DNA from: CAYVQE01 sp964454005
Lineage (GTDB): Bacteria > Myxococcota > B64-G9
Reading direction: 5' to 3'
Assembly: GCA_964454005.1 (NCBI GenBank)
Contig: CAYVQE010000012.1
Coordinates: 1 to 64,000, forward strand
DNA length: 64,000 bases
The notes beneath the pieces are model-generated. The model saw nothing but the letters and a program-made list of their open reading frames with translations. It ran no database searches and had not been told where the DNA came from. The position numbers were made by a program, and so were the translations under genes. Shown here piece by piece: positions 1-7,597 of the stretch (the stretch's first letter is position 1; each line of letters begins with the position of its first letter).

Positions 1-63
1 CAGGAACTGGTCGACTTCAGCTTCACGGATCACGGCCGTCGCGCCAAGCGCCGCGTGGAGTCC

Positions 64-324
64 TCAACGATAGACTTCGCGTCGGTGGCCCACCTTCAGG
101 ATGACGATGACGATGCGATCCCCGTCGAGGCTGTAGATGACGCGGTACGTTCCGACCCGTATCCGGTAGATGTCGTCGTATCCCCGCAGCTTGCGGCAGC
201 CGCGGGGTCTGGGTTCGTCTGCGAGGTCGCGGATGGTCCGCAGCACCCGGATCTGGTCTTCGCGGCCCAGCTTCTTGATCTGCTTTTCTGCCGTGCGGGA
301 AACCTCGATGTCAAAGGACGCCAT
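64..324 (-). CDS. RelE/ParE-superfamily toxin of a type II toxin-antitoxin pair
   Basis: This 86-residue basic protein has the RelE/ParE shape: an N-terminal strand with the SRTAEKQIKKL helix, a second helix (VLRTIRDLADEP), and the strand signature RKLRG...YRIRVGTYRVIY that marks the family core. Family members are ribosome-dependent mRNA interferases or gyrase poisons; the sequence alone does not decide which. Translation begins at 324 and overlaps the antitoxin stop by 14 bases, so the two are translationally coupled in the usual antitoxin-first order. The gene appears intact. What lies downstream in bases 1-63 cannot be assigned. Confidence 0.88.
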   Translation of the reverse strand: MASFDIEVSRTAEKQIKKLGREDQIRVLRTIRDLADEPRPRGCRKLRGYDDIYRIRVGTYRVIYSLDGDRIVIVILKVGHRREVYR

Positions 325-538
325 CGAGCTTGAGTTCCTCGAGGATTTCGGACAGGGGCCGGGTGGGCTCTTTGCGGATGGTGCGGATGTCCTCGATGTC
401 TTCCATCTCTTCGAGCTTGTCCAAAAGCGCTTCCTCGATGAACTTGTTCATCTTGTAGCCTCGTGACCGGCAGATTTTTTCCACCGCGGTCTTGATGCGC
501 CCGTCGACCCGCGTGGCCAGCTGGACCTTGGATGGCAT
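311..538 (-). CDS. Antitoxin of the RelE/ParE-like pair (RHH/RelB type)
   Basis: This is a 75-residue protein. I start it at the ATG at 538 because GGAGGAGG lies about 6 bases upstream; a frame-compatible TTG at 553 would place the Shine-Dalgarno inside the gene. The N-terminal half (VQLATRVDGRIKTAVEKICRSRGYKMNKFIEEALLDKLEE) looks like a ribbon-helix-helix DNA-binding fold. The acidic C-terminal tail (EMEDIEDIRTIRKEPTRPLSEILEELKLDG) is the part expected to wrap the toxin. It is the first gene of the pair, behind a promoter containing a perfect palindrome, which fits autorepression by the antitoxin or the complex. Confidence 0.85.
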   Translation of the reverse strand: MPSKVQLATRVDGRIKTAVEKICRSRGYKMNKFIEEALLDKLEEMEDIEDIRTIRKEPTRPLSEILEELKLDGVL

Positions 539-554
539 CACGTCCTCCTCCAAT

Positions 555-582
555 CGGCCTGCTAGAAAATGCTAGCAGGCCG
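555..582. promoter_or_regulatory. Palindromic operator of the toxin-antitoxin operon
   Basis: CGGCCTGCTAG, a 6-base spacer and CTAGCAGGCCG form a perfect 11-bp inverted repeat. It overlaps the -10 element of the proposed toxin-antitoxin promoter and lies 17 bases upstream of the antitoxin ATG. Its position is as expected for an autoregulatory RHH operator. A transcript hairpin is an alternative, but no T-tract follows. Confidence 0.65.
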
Positions 583-597
583 GCGCACACGGATCAA
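569..597 (-). promoter_or_regulatory. Sigma-70-like promoter of the toxin-antitoxin operon
   Basis: On the minus strand TTGATC (592-597) is separated by 17 bases from TAGCAT (569-574). Initiation would be near 562, leaving a leader of about 24 bases that contains the GGAGGAGG ribosome-binding site of the antitoxin. The -10 lies inside the operator palindrome. Confidence 0.6.
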
Positions 598-711
598 GGC
601 TGCGATCCCCGAGCCGGCCGGGGCTGTGGCCGGTCGGTCGGACGAGTGAAAATCGGAATCGAGGTCGCCGGCCACGGTCCGCAGCGGCCCGCCGGCGCGC
701 AGTGTGGAGTG

Positions 712-1273
712 TCAATGGCGCTGCAGCGCGCGTTGACCGATGTCCAGGCGGTCCACCTGTACGACCAGCTGGTCGATCCGGCCCACCAGCTGGTCCATGC
801 GCTCGGTCAGCAGCAGCTGGCCGTCGAACAGTGCTGACAGCTTTTCGCCGTGATCCTGCTCGATGTGGATCAGCTGCTGGTGGAGTTCGTCGAATCGACC
901 GTTCAGGTCGTCGATGCGCTCGCCCTNNNNNNNNNNNNNNNNNNNNNNNNNNNNNNNNNNNNNNNNNNNNNNNNNNNNNNNNNNNNNNNNNNNNNNNNNN
1001 NNNNNNNNNNNNNNNNNNNNNNNNNNGGGCTTCGATGCGCTCGCCCTGGGCTTCGATGCGCTCGCCCTGGGCTTCGATGCGCTCGCCCTGGGCTTCGATG
1101 CGTTCGTCTTGGGAGTCGAAGCGCCTGTCGATAGCTTCGAAGCGCTGATCGACGGCGTCGAAGCGCCTGTCGTGCTCGTCGAAGCGCTTGTCGTGCTCCT
1201 CCTGCTTGCTCAGGATGCGATGCAGCAGCGAGCGAATCTCGTCGAGCGCGGTCTGTTGAATCGGTGTGTCCAT
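712..1273 (-). CDS. Heptad-repeat coiled-coil protein, interrupted by an assembly gap
   Basis: The protein starts at the ATG at 1273, preceded by GGGAGGCG. It begins MDTPIQQTALDEIRSLLHRI and then runs as a continuous amphipathic coil (EEHDKRFDEHDRRFDAVD, IDRRFDSQDERIEAQ), followed by exact GERIEAQ heptads. A 100-N run (927-1026) interrupts the heptads. Beyond it the natural continuation is in a different frame: GERIDDLNGRFDELHQQLIHIEQD, ending LQRH at a TGA at 712-714. The frame change shows only that 100 N is not the true gap length; I infer no real frameshift. No membrane segment or signal peptide is seen. The function is unknown. Similar short DUF-type coiled coils with RxD heptads are common in bacteria. 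Confidence 0.7.
927..1026. other. Assembly gap (100 N placeholder)
   Basis: There are exactly 100 consecutive N, the usual placeholder for a gap of unknown size. It falls inside a 21-bp tandem repeat, which is where short-read assembly tends to break. Reading frames drawn across it are not reliable. Confidence 0.98.
1027..1110. repeat. 21-bp tandem repeat encoding GERIEAQ heptads
   Basis: Three identical 21-bp units (1027-1047, 1048-1068, 1069-1089) are followed by a diverged fourth (1090-1110). Each unit codes for one coiled-coil heptad on the minus strand. The array continues into the gap and a diverged unit appears on the far side (about 906-926), so the true copy number is unknown. Confidence 0.95.
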
Positions 1274-1287
1274 GCGAGTCGCCTCCC

Positions 1288-1316
1288 AGCCTAGGTCCAG
1301 CCTTCGAGCAGGTCAA
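1288..1316 (-). promoter_or_regulatory. Promoter of the coiled-coil gene
   Basis: On the minus strand TTGACC (1311-1316), 17 bases, then TAGGCT (1288-1293). Transcription would start near 1281, only about 8 bases before the ATG, so the mRNA would be nearly leaderless and the visible GGAGG would barely be included. Confidence 0.55.
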
Positions 1317-1394
1317 CGGCAATCGACGGTGCAATGAACGGGCCAGAGGACGGGCCAACGGAGAATCGGTGAGTTACAAGGCGACGTGGCCCAA

Positions 1395-1441
1395 GGGGGT
1401 GTCCGGAATCCGGACACTCCGGCTCGCAGGCCGACACCCCC
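1395..1441. repeat. Nested inverted repeats in the divergent intergenic region
   Basis: GTGTCCGGAATCCGGACAC (1399-1417) is a 9-bp inverted repeat around one base. The left flank GGGGGTGTC (1395-1403) can instead pair with GACACCCCC (1433-1441). The two structures are mutually exclusive. The element lies between divergent genes at 1273 and 1538, just upstream of the promoter of the latter, so an operator is plausible. I cannot name a regulator. Confidence 0.45.
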
Positions 1442-1469
1442 TATCGGGCCCCCCGGAGATCTTTTCGGC

Positions 1470-1498
1470 TTGTGGTCCGTCGGAGCGCGTCATAGAGT
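1470..1498 (+). promoter_or_regulatory. Promoter of the MuiA-like operon
   Basis: TTGTGG (1470-1475), 17 bases, TAGAGT (1493-1498). The expected start near 1505 leaves a leader of about 33 bases with a GGGAGGG ribosome-binding site before the ATG at 1538. Confidence 0.5.
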
Positions 1499-1537
1499 AG
1501 CGGCGAATCGCCATTCGACGCGGGAGGGCTGTGAGCC

Positions 1538-3607
1538 ATGAACGCCGTGCTGTGGATTCTGCTGGCCGCCGGGGGCGTGCCGGACGTGACCGCCGGGCCG
1601 GATCTGGCCGGGGAGGCCAAGGCGGTCGAGGCGCCCATCGACGAGGTCACCGTGTACTCCGATCGCGCCCGGGTCCTGCGGCGGGCCCGGCCCCAGCTCG
1701 CAGCCGGGCCGCAGGCGCTGAAGCTGCCGGACCTGCCGGGGGCGGTCATGATGGATTCGGTGCGGGTGGGCTGCACGGGCGCCCGGGTGCTGCGGGTGGA
1801 GACGGTGCCGGTGGAGCGCGAGCGCTGGTCCATCGAGCAGGTCGAGGAGCTGATCGAGAAGCTGGAGAAGCTGACCGACGAGCTGGCCCTGCTCGATCTG
1901 CGCCGCGGCATCCACCAGCTGGAGCTGAACTACCTGGCCGGGCTCAACCCCCGGGCGCCGGTGCCCGAGGACGAGCGGGTGGGCCAGCAGGTGCACAGCA
2001 TCACCCCGGCCGCCTGGAAGAAGGTGCTCGATTTTCTGCAGCGGCGCCGCGACGCGGGCCGCCAGGCGCTGCGCGGGCTGGACGCCGAACGGCGTGAGCT
2101 GGTCGAGCGGCTGGGCAAGGTGCAGCGCGAGGTGGGCCGCCACCAGCTGGGCGCCTTCACCGACCGCAAGATCCAGGTGCTGGCCATCGTGCAGGCCCCG
2201 GCGGCCAGGCGCGCCGAGCTGACCCTGGAGTACTTCGTGCCCGGCGCCAGCTGGAAGCCGAGCTACGACCTGACCTACGACTCGCGGCGCGCCCGGGTGG
2301 AGCTGCGCACCGCCGGCCAGGTCAAGCAGGCCAGCGGCGAGGACTGGTCCGACGTGGAGCTCGAGCTGTCGACCTCGATCCCGGGCAAGGGCATCGCCCT
2401 GCCGGAGCTGCTGACCTGGGCGCTGGGCGAGAAGAAGGAGTACATCCCGCGGGCGGTGCCGGCCCGTATGCCCGCCGAGCCGCAGCGCTTTCCGCCGCCG
2501 CAGGCCTCCAAGACCGCCTACCAGGCCGAACGCGAGGCCGAGCTGCAGGTGCTGCGCCGGCGCATCGCCGCGCTGCAGAGCCTGCTGCAGGCCGACGGCG
2601 GCGAGTCCACCATCGCCCGGCTGAGCGTCGTGGATGGCGAGTCCGGCATGCTGGCCCTGGGCGGCCTCGGCCGCGGCAAGGGGGAATCGGCCTCGGCGAC
2701 CCGCAGATCGCGGGCCAAACCCGAGCCCAGACCCAAGCGCTCCCGCCGCCGGCCGCCGCCGCGGCCGTCGGCGGCCAAGGCACCGCAGCCGATGGCCGGC
2801 GCCGAGATGCAGGCCAGGGAAGAGGCTGCCCCGGAGCCGATGGCCGACGATCGGGCCCGCTCCAGCGTGGCCAGCCGACGGGTCTCGCGCGACAAGGCCG
2901 GCCGGGTGGCCACCACCAGCCTGGGCCTGTTCGAACAGCCCAGCTACCGGGCGCCGACCTTCTCCGACCCCAACCTGCCGGCGGTGGCCGCCGGCGGGCT
3001 GGACTACGTCTTCGACTGCCCCACGCGCATGGACATCCCCTCGTCGGGAGAGGAGATCGAGGTGCCGCTGAGCCTGGACAGCTACCCGGCCCAGACCGTC
3101 TACGAGGCCACCCCCTCGCTCAAGAAGGTGGCCTACCTGAAGGCCGAGGTGGAGAACAAGGGCGAGCGGCCCATCCTGGCCGGCACGGTCAACATCTTCA
3201 TGGGCCCCGACTTCGCCGGCCAGGGCCGGCTGGCCACCACCGGTCCCGGCGGCGTGCTGCCGTTGCCGCTCGGCGCCGACGAGGACATCCGGCTCGAGCA
3301 CACCATCGTGCCGCAGACGGAGACCGAGGGGGTGTTCTCCAAGGACGAGGTGACCACCTATGAGGTCACCATCGAGGTGGGCAACTACAAGCGGCGGCCG
3401 ATCAAGATCGCCATCTACGACCAGATCCCGCGCTCGGGCCAGGAGGACATCGAGATCGAGCGCGGCAAGATCCGGCCCAAGCCGGCCGAGGGGCCGAACG
3501 TCGACGGCGTGATCAAGTGGCTGCTCGACATCCCGGCCGGCAAGACGCAGAAGATCGAGTTCTCCTACCGCATCGAGCGGCCGGAGAACTGGCAGCTGCA
3601 CCAGTAG
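1538..3607 (+). CDS. MuiA-like DUF4140/DUF4139 protein 1
   Basis: This 689-residue protein has a hydrophobic N-terminus (MNAVLWILLAAGG), so it is probably exported. Residues about 35-90 are the DUF4140 module (EVTVYSDRARVLRRA). Next comes a coiled coil at about 90-210 (EQVEELIEKLEKL...). From about 217 onward is DUF4139, with the signatures FVPGASWKPSYDLTYDS and TGEDWSDVELELSTSIP-like (here SGEDWSDVELELSTSIPG), ending SYRIERPENWQLHQ. The family is named after a mucoidy inhibitor; its biochemical role is unknown. An unusual insertion at about 385-460 is very rich in Arg, Pro and Ala and separates the two halves of DUF4139. It is followed 24 bases later by a second, shorter family member. Confidence 0.85.
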   Translation: MNAVLWILLAAGGVPDVTAGPDLAGEAKAVEAPIDEVTVYSDRARVLRRARPQLAAGPQALKLPDLPGAVMMDSVRVGCTGARVLRVETVPVERERWSIEQVEELIEKLEKLTDELALLDLRRGIHQLELNYLAGLNPRAPVPEDERVGQQVHSITPAAWKKVLDFLQRRRDAGRQALRGLDAERRELVERLGKVQREVGRHQLGAFTDRKIQVLAIVQAPAARRAELTLEYFVPGASWKPSYDLTYDSRRARVELRTAGQVKQASGEDWSDVELELSTSIPGKGIALPELLTWALGEKKEYIPRAVPARMPAEPQRFPPPQASKTAYQAEREAELQVLRRRIAALQSLLQADGGESTIARLSVVDGESGMLALGGLGRGKGESASATRRSRAKPEPRPKRSRRRPPPRPSAAKAPQPMAGAEMQAREEAAPEPMADDRARSSVASRRVSRDKAGRVATTSLGLFEQPSYRAPTFSDPNLPAVAAGGLDYVFDCPTRMDIPSSGEEIEVPLSLDSYPAQTVYEATPSLKKVAYLKAEVENKGERPILAGTVNIFMGPDFAGQGRLATTGPGGVLPLPLGADEDIRLEHTIVPQTETEGVFSKDEVTTYEVTIEVGNYKRRPIKIAIYDQIPRSGQEDIEIERGKIRPKPAEGPNVDGVIKWLLDIPAGKTQKIEFSYRIERPENWQLHQ

Positions 3608-3631
3608 CGCGGCGCGAACGGAGGTACGCAG

Positions 3632-5251
3632 ATGAAACACGCGATTCGATCCCTGTTCGCGCTGGCCCTGGTGGCTGGCATTCCGCTGCCGGCTGGCGCC
3701 GGCGGGGTGGACAAGGTGGTGGTCTACGCCGACCGGGCCGAGGTGACCCGGGTGCAAAGGGTCGACTGCGCCGGCGGCGACACGGACGCGGTGTTCGAAC
3801 GGCTGCCGACCAGGGTCGATGTGCGCACGCTGCGCGCCGAGGCCTCCGGCCGAGCCGAGGCCATCGGCACCTCCAGCCGGGTGGTGGCGCTGGAGGCAAA
3901 CCGCGACGCCCGGGTGGCCGAGCTGCGCGACGCGCTGCAAAAGCTCGACGACCGCATCCGGGCCCACAACGAGAAGCTGCAGGGCATCCGCGAGCGCGAA
4001 GGCGGGCTGAACGCCTACGCCTCCTACGCCCAGACCCTGCTGGGCGAGCAGGCCCGCGACGCGGCGCCCGATACCGGCGCCTGGGCCGCCTTGTTCGACA
4101 CCCTGCGCGCCCAGCGGCTGCGGGCCGCCGAGCAGAAGCACTCTTTGTCGTTGAAGCTGCGCGACCTGGCCCGCCAGCGCGAGCTGATCGCGCGCAACCT
4201 GGCCGCGCTCAACCCGGACGATCGCGAGGAGGGGCTCAGGGTGCAGGTGGCGGTGGCCTGCCGCGGCGAGCAGCGGCCGCGGGTGTCGCTGAGCTACGTG
4301 GTGCCCGGGGCCACCTGGCATCCGGAGTACGACCTGCGCTTCATCCCGGCCGGCCGGGCCAAGGTGGGCCGGGGCCGGGCTGAACTGACCGTGGCCGCGG
4401 CCGTGCAGCAGGCCACCGGCGAGGACTGGGCCGATGTGCGCCTGGTGCTGTCGACGGCCAAGCCCAAGCTGGGCGCCGAGTCGCCGCTGCCGGCCCGCAT
4501 CACCGTGCGCGGCCACGAGGCCGGCGAGCAGAAGGTGCTGGTCGAGAGCCGCGAGCGGCGCGAGAAGCTGGCCGGCCCGGCCGACCAGCGCCAGGCGGGC
4601 CCGGCCAGCGCGGCGCTCGAGGACCGCGGCCAGTCCTTCGTGTTGACCCTACCGCGGCGGGTGAGCGTGCACTCCGACGGCCGGCCCTACTGGATGCCGG
4701 TCGACGTGGCCGAGACCCGGGCCGAGGCCAAGCTGGTCACCGTGCCCAAGCTCAAGCCCTTCGTCTACCAGGTGGTCCAGCTCAAGAACCCGGCTGCCTA
4801 TCCGCTGCTGGCCGGGCGCATGCACGTCTACCGCAAGGGTTCCTACATCGGCGACACCCGCACCGAGTACAAGGCGCCGGGCGAGCCGATGGAGGTCAGC
4901 CTGGGCATCGACGAGGAGCTGAAGGTCGAGCGCAAGCGCATCCGCGCCCGCGACCGAGAGGCCGGCATGCTGTCGTCGACCCAGCACCTGGAGCGCTCGT
5001 GGTGGATCGAGGTCAGCAACCGCGCCGAGCGCCGGCAGCGGGTCGAGGTGCGCGAGAACATCCCGGTCAGCAAGGTCGAGGACGTCGAGGTCGAGATCGA
5101 CGACGAGAAGACCAGCCAAGGCTACGAGCGCGATGCGCACCGCGGTTTCCTCACCTGGCAGCTGGCCATCCCCCGCGGTGGCGAGAAGTCGATCGAGCTG
5201 CACTACGCCATCCACCTGCCCGAGGACTGGAAGGTCAACATCCGGCGCTGA
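3632..5251 (+). CDS. MuiA-like DUF4140/DUF4139 protein 2
   Basis: This 539-residue protein is behind a GGAGGT ribosome-binding site and has a clear Sec signal peptide (MKHAIRSLFALALVAGIPLPAGA). Mature residues begin with the DUF4140 strand VDKVVVYADRAEVTRVQ. A coiled coil follows (VAELRDALQKLDDRIRAHNEK), then DUF4139 from about 206 (SYVVPGATWHPEYDLRF, ATGEDWADVRLVLSTAKP) to the end (YAIHLPEDWKVNIRR). It has the same domain order as its upstream neighbour but lacks the basic Pro/Arg insertion. The tandem arrangement suggests an old duplication and possibly a hetero-oligomer. The function is not known beyond the family. Confidence 0.87.
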   Translation: MKHAIRSLFALALVAGIPLPAGAGGVDKVVVYADRAEVTRVQRVDCAGGDTDAVFERLPTRVDVRTLRAEASGRAEAIGTSSRVVALEANRDARVAELRDALQKLDDRIRAHNEKLQGIREREGGLNAYASYAQTLLGEQARDAAPDTGAWAALFDTLRAQRLRAAEQKHSLSLKLRDLARQRELIARNLAALNPDDREEGLRVQVAVACRGEQRPRVSLSYVVPGATWHPEYDLRFIPAGRAKVGRGRAELTVAAAVQQATGEDWADVRLVLSTAKPKLGAESPLPARITVRGHEAGEQKVLVESRERREKLAGPADQRQAGPASAALEDRGQSFVLTLPRRVSVHSDGRPYWMPVDVAETRAEAKLVTVPKLKPFVYQVVQLKNPAAYPLLAGRMHVYRKGSYIGDTRTEYKAPGEPMEVSLGIDEELKVERKRIRARDREAGMLSSTQHLERSWWIEVSNRAERRQRVEVRENIPVSKVEDVEVEIDDEKTSQGYERDAHRGFLTWQLAIPRGGEKSIELHYAIHLPEDWKVNIRR

Positions 5252-5307
5252 CTCTTGCCTCGCCCGGGCTCTGCGAACTCGCCGAAACGCCGAACGAGGA
5301 GGGTTCG

Positions 5308-5880
5308 ATGCTTTTGCGCTGCTGTGCCGTATTCGCAGGTCTGCTCCCGCTGGTGCTGGGCTGGCCGGTGCAGGCCGGCGGCGGGCTGAAGTTGAACTCG
5401 CCGGCCTTCGAAGCGGGCCAGGCCATCCCGCGCCAGTACAGCTGTCAGGGCGCCGACCGCTCGCCGGCGCTGGCCTGGTCCGGGGTGCCCGCGGGCGCCC
5501 GCAGCCTGGTGCTGATCGTCGAGGATCCGGACGCGCCCGATCCGAAAAAGCCGAAGATGGTCTGGAAGCACTGGCTGCTCTACGATCTGCCGGCCGCCAG
5601 CGAGGGCCTGCCGGCCGGGGTGGCGCCGGGCGACCTGCCGGCCGGCACCCGCCAGGGCACCAACTCCTGGAAGAAGACCGGCTGGGGCGGGCCCTGCCCG
5701 CCGACCGGCCGCCACCGCTACTTCTTCCGCCTCTACGCGCTGGATGCCGAGCTGGGCGACCTGGACCAGCCGACCGCGAAGGAGCTGCGGGCGGCCATGG
5801 CGGACCACGTGCTGGCCCGGGCCGAGCTGATGGGCAGCTACGCCAAGTCGAAGCACAAGGCGACGAAGAGCACCGAGTGA
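5308..5880 (+). CDS. YbhB/YbcL-type PEBP-like protein, exported
   Basis: This is a 190-residue protein. I chose the ATG at 5308 because GAGGAGGG lies just upstream and a signal peptide follows (MLLRCCAVFAGLLPLVLGWPVQA). The mature part is a complete phosphatidylethanolamine-binding-protein fold: PRQYSCQGADRSPALAWSGVP, the DPDAP ligand loop, KHWLLYDLPA, then TNSWKKTGWGGPCPPTGRHRYFF. Bacterial members resemble Raf kinase inhibitor protein but have no established substrate. The basic tail (SKHKATKSTE) is unremarkable. Its stop overlaps the GTG start of the next gene by 4 bases, so the two are coupled. Confidence 0.92.
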   Translation: MLLRCCAVFAGLLPLVLGWPVQAGGGLKLNSPAFEAGQAIPRQYSCQGADRSPALAWSGVPAGARSLVLIVEDPDAPDPKKPKMVWKHWLLYDLPAASEGLPAGVAPGDLPAGTRQGTNSWKKTGWGGPCPPTGRHRYFFRLYALDAELGDLDQPTAKELRAAMADHVLARAELMGSYAKSKHKATKSTE

Positions 5881-7271
5881 ACGCGCGCCTGCTGGCGGTG
5901 CTCGCCGTCGGCCTGTCGGCCGGTACTGCGGCGAATTGTGGCGACTCGGGCGTCGGGTCCGAGCCGCGGCCGCTGTACGCGGTGGCCGGCGGGGTGCCGG
6001 TCGACGCCGCCGGCCACGCCCTGTTCCTGCGCGGCATCAACGTGCGCCAGGACGCCAAGGCCAGCCCCGAGCACCTGCTGCCGCTGGGCCCGGAGCAGAT
6101 CGCCCAGATCCGCGACCGGGGCTTCAACTCGGTGCGGCTGCTGACCTTCTGGGAGGCGGTGGCCCCGGCCGCGGACGCCATCGACAGCGACTACCTGCAG
6201 CGGCTGGCGGCCGAGGCTGATGCGCTGGCCGCGGCCGGGCTGTACGTGGTCATCGACATGCACCAGGACCTTTGGGGCCGGCCCTTCGGCGATGGCGCAG
6301 CCGCCTGGACCTGCCCGCAGGAGATCCGGGCCGGCTACCAGCCGCAAAGCCCGTGGTGGCTGAACTACAACTCGGAGCAGGTGCGCGGCTGCTTCGATCG
6401 CTTCTGGGCCGACGCCGACGGCATCCAGGACCGCTGGCGGGCGGCCTGGGTGGCGGTGGCCGAGGCGGTCTGCGACCAGCAGCGGGTGATCGGCTTCGAC
6501 CTGTTCAACGAGCCCTGGCCCGGCTCGGCCATCGGCGACGCCGATTTCGACCAGCGGGTGCTGCTGCCCTTCTACCGCCAGGCCATGGCCGCCATCGAGG
6601 CCGTCTGCCCCGAACGCCTGTTCTTCCTGGAGCCCTCGGCCGGCTTCACCTTCGGCATCGCCGAGCCCATGACCATACCGGCCGAGCTGGCCGACCGGGT
6701 GCTGCAGGCGCCCCACTACTACCCGCAGCTGGTCCACGAGCCGGGCCAGCGCTACGACTGGGACGCCGCCCAGTTCGAGGCATCGTTTTCGAACGCGCTG
6801 GGCGATCAGCTGGCCGCGGCCAGCCCGGTCTGGATCGGCGAGTACGGCGGCCACACCGACAACCCGGGCATAGCGGACTACTTCGTCCACTTCAGCGACG
6901 CCTGCTTCCGTGGCTTCATCGGCTCGGCGCTGTGGGCCTACGACCGCTCCGACGGCGGTTTCGCCTGGCTGGATGCGGACGGGCGGCCCAAGCCGGTCTT
7001 CGCTCCGGCCTGGAGCGTGCCGCTGCCGGTGCGGCTGCCGGCGCGGCCCGAGCGCATGGTGCCCGACTTCGCCGCCGGCGCGCTGGAGCTGGCCTGCGAC
7101 TGCCGCCCCGATCGCGAGTTCGAGCTGCTGCTGCCGGCCGCCGGCGGCTGGCAGGTGACCTTCCAGCCCGACACCGCCTTGCAGCAGCGGGCGCCCGCCG
7201 GCCGCAGGCTGGTGCTGGCCTGCCGCCGCGCCGGCCCGGTGGAGCTCAGCATCCAGCTGGCGGCACCCTGA
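5877..7271 (+). CDS. GH5 glycosidase, endoglycoceramidase-like
   Basis: This 464-residue protein starts at the GTG at 5877 (GTGA overlap with the previous stop), giving a signal sequence (NARLLAVLAVGLSAGTAANCGDS) with a possible but atypical lipidation Cys. The core is a glycoside hydrolase family 5 TIM barrel: FLRGINVRQDAK, FNSVRLLTFWEAVAP, YVVIDMHQDLWGRPF, the acid/base Glu212 in FDLFNEPWPG, and the nucleophile Glu322 in PVWIGEYGGHTDN. The DMHQDLWG strand and overall layout are those of endoglycoceramidases, which cleave the glycan-ceramide bond, rather than cellulases. A C-terminal beta domain (residues about 385-464) follows. The natural substrate cannot be read from sequence; host or self sphingolipids are possible. 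Confidence 0.85.
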   Translation: MNARLLAVLAVGLSAGTAANCGDSGVGSEPRPLYAVAGGVPVDAAGHALFLRGINVRQDAKASPEHLLPLGPEQIAQIRDRGFNSVRLLTFWEAVAPAADAIDSDYLQRLAAEADALAAAGLYVVIDMHQDLWGRPFGDGAAAWTCPQEIRAGYQPQSPWWLNYNSEQVRGCFDRFWADADGIQDRWRAAWVAVAEAVCDQQRVIGFDLFNEPWPGSAIGDADFDQRVLLPFYRQAMAAIEAVCPERLFFLEPSAGFTFGIAEPMTIPAELADRVLQAPHYYPQLVHEPGQRYDWDAAQFEASFSNALGDQLAAASPVWIGEYGGHTDNPGIADYFVHFSDACFRGFIGSALWAYDRSDGGFAWLDADGRPKPVFAPAWSVPLPVRLPARPERMVPDFAAGALELACDCRPDREFELLLPAAGGWQVTFQPDTALQQRAPAGRRLVLACRRAGPVELSIQLAAP

Positions 7272-7597
7272 TGCGCGAGCGCGGCGACCGTGTCCAGCAG
7301 GGCCGCCGGTCGTGTCAACCCGGCCACCAGAGGCGGGCTGGATCCCCGGCGGCGCTTGGTAACATATAGAAAACGTTTAGGATTATCATATCGCCGGGTT
7401 CGGCATTCCGCTTGCAGGCCTGAGTCGGTAGAGGCACCGATAGGACAGCCTGATCACCGGCACAGGGGTGCGGCCTGCACACTGCCACAGCCTTTGTGTC
7501 AGTTGCGGCCGCCGAGGACTGTGGTACGCTGCCGGCATCGCCGCAGGACCGACATCCGATCCGGGCCCGCGCCCGAACCCCGTCGCGAGGAGTCGCC
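7272..7597. other. 326-base intergenic region upstream of the 1700-aa protein gene
   Basis: This stretch contains a local AT-rich patch (about 7358-7393, around ACATATAGAAAACG) in an otherwise GC-rich neighbourhood, and a candidate promoter TTGCGG (7503-7508), 16 bases, TACGCT (7525-7530). I see no tRNA, no convincing small gene and no clear terminator for the GH5 gene. Confidence 0.5.
7503..7530 (+). promoter_or_regulatory. Candidate promoter of the A2M/PbpC operon
   Basis: TTGCGG, 16-base spacer, TACGCT. Initiation near 7537 gives a leader of about 60 bases before the ATG at 7598, which has GCGAGGAG as ribosome-binding site. This is a moderate match only. Confidence 0.4.

Noticed and set aside
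1..333. A plus-strand open frame from the window edge through the toxin-antitoxin region
   Set aside because: It runs antisense to the toxin and has no domain. The piece at 1-63 alone is too short to assign.
1027..1110. Direct repeats considered as a CRISPR array
   Set aside because: Units are contiguous 21-mers without spacers and encode heptads in frame.
1264..1500. A 78-codon plus-strand frame in the divergent intergenic region
   Set aside because: No ribosome-binding site, overlaps the start of the coiled-coil gene and two promoters, and its composition does not look like a protein.
7272..7597. A tRNA or small RNA in the AT-rich intergenic patch
   Set aside because: No cloverleaf, no TTCGA loop and no stable hairpin followed by a T-tract.
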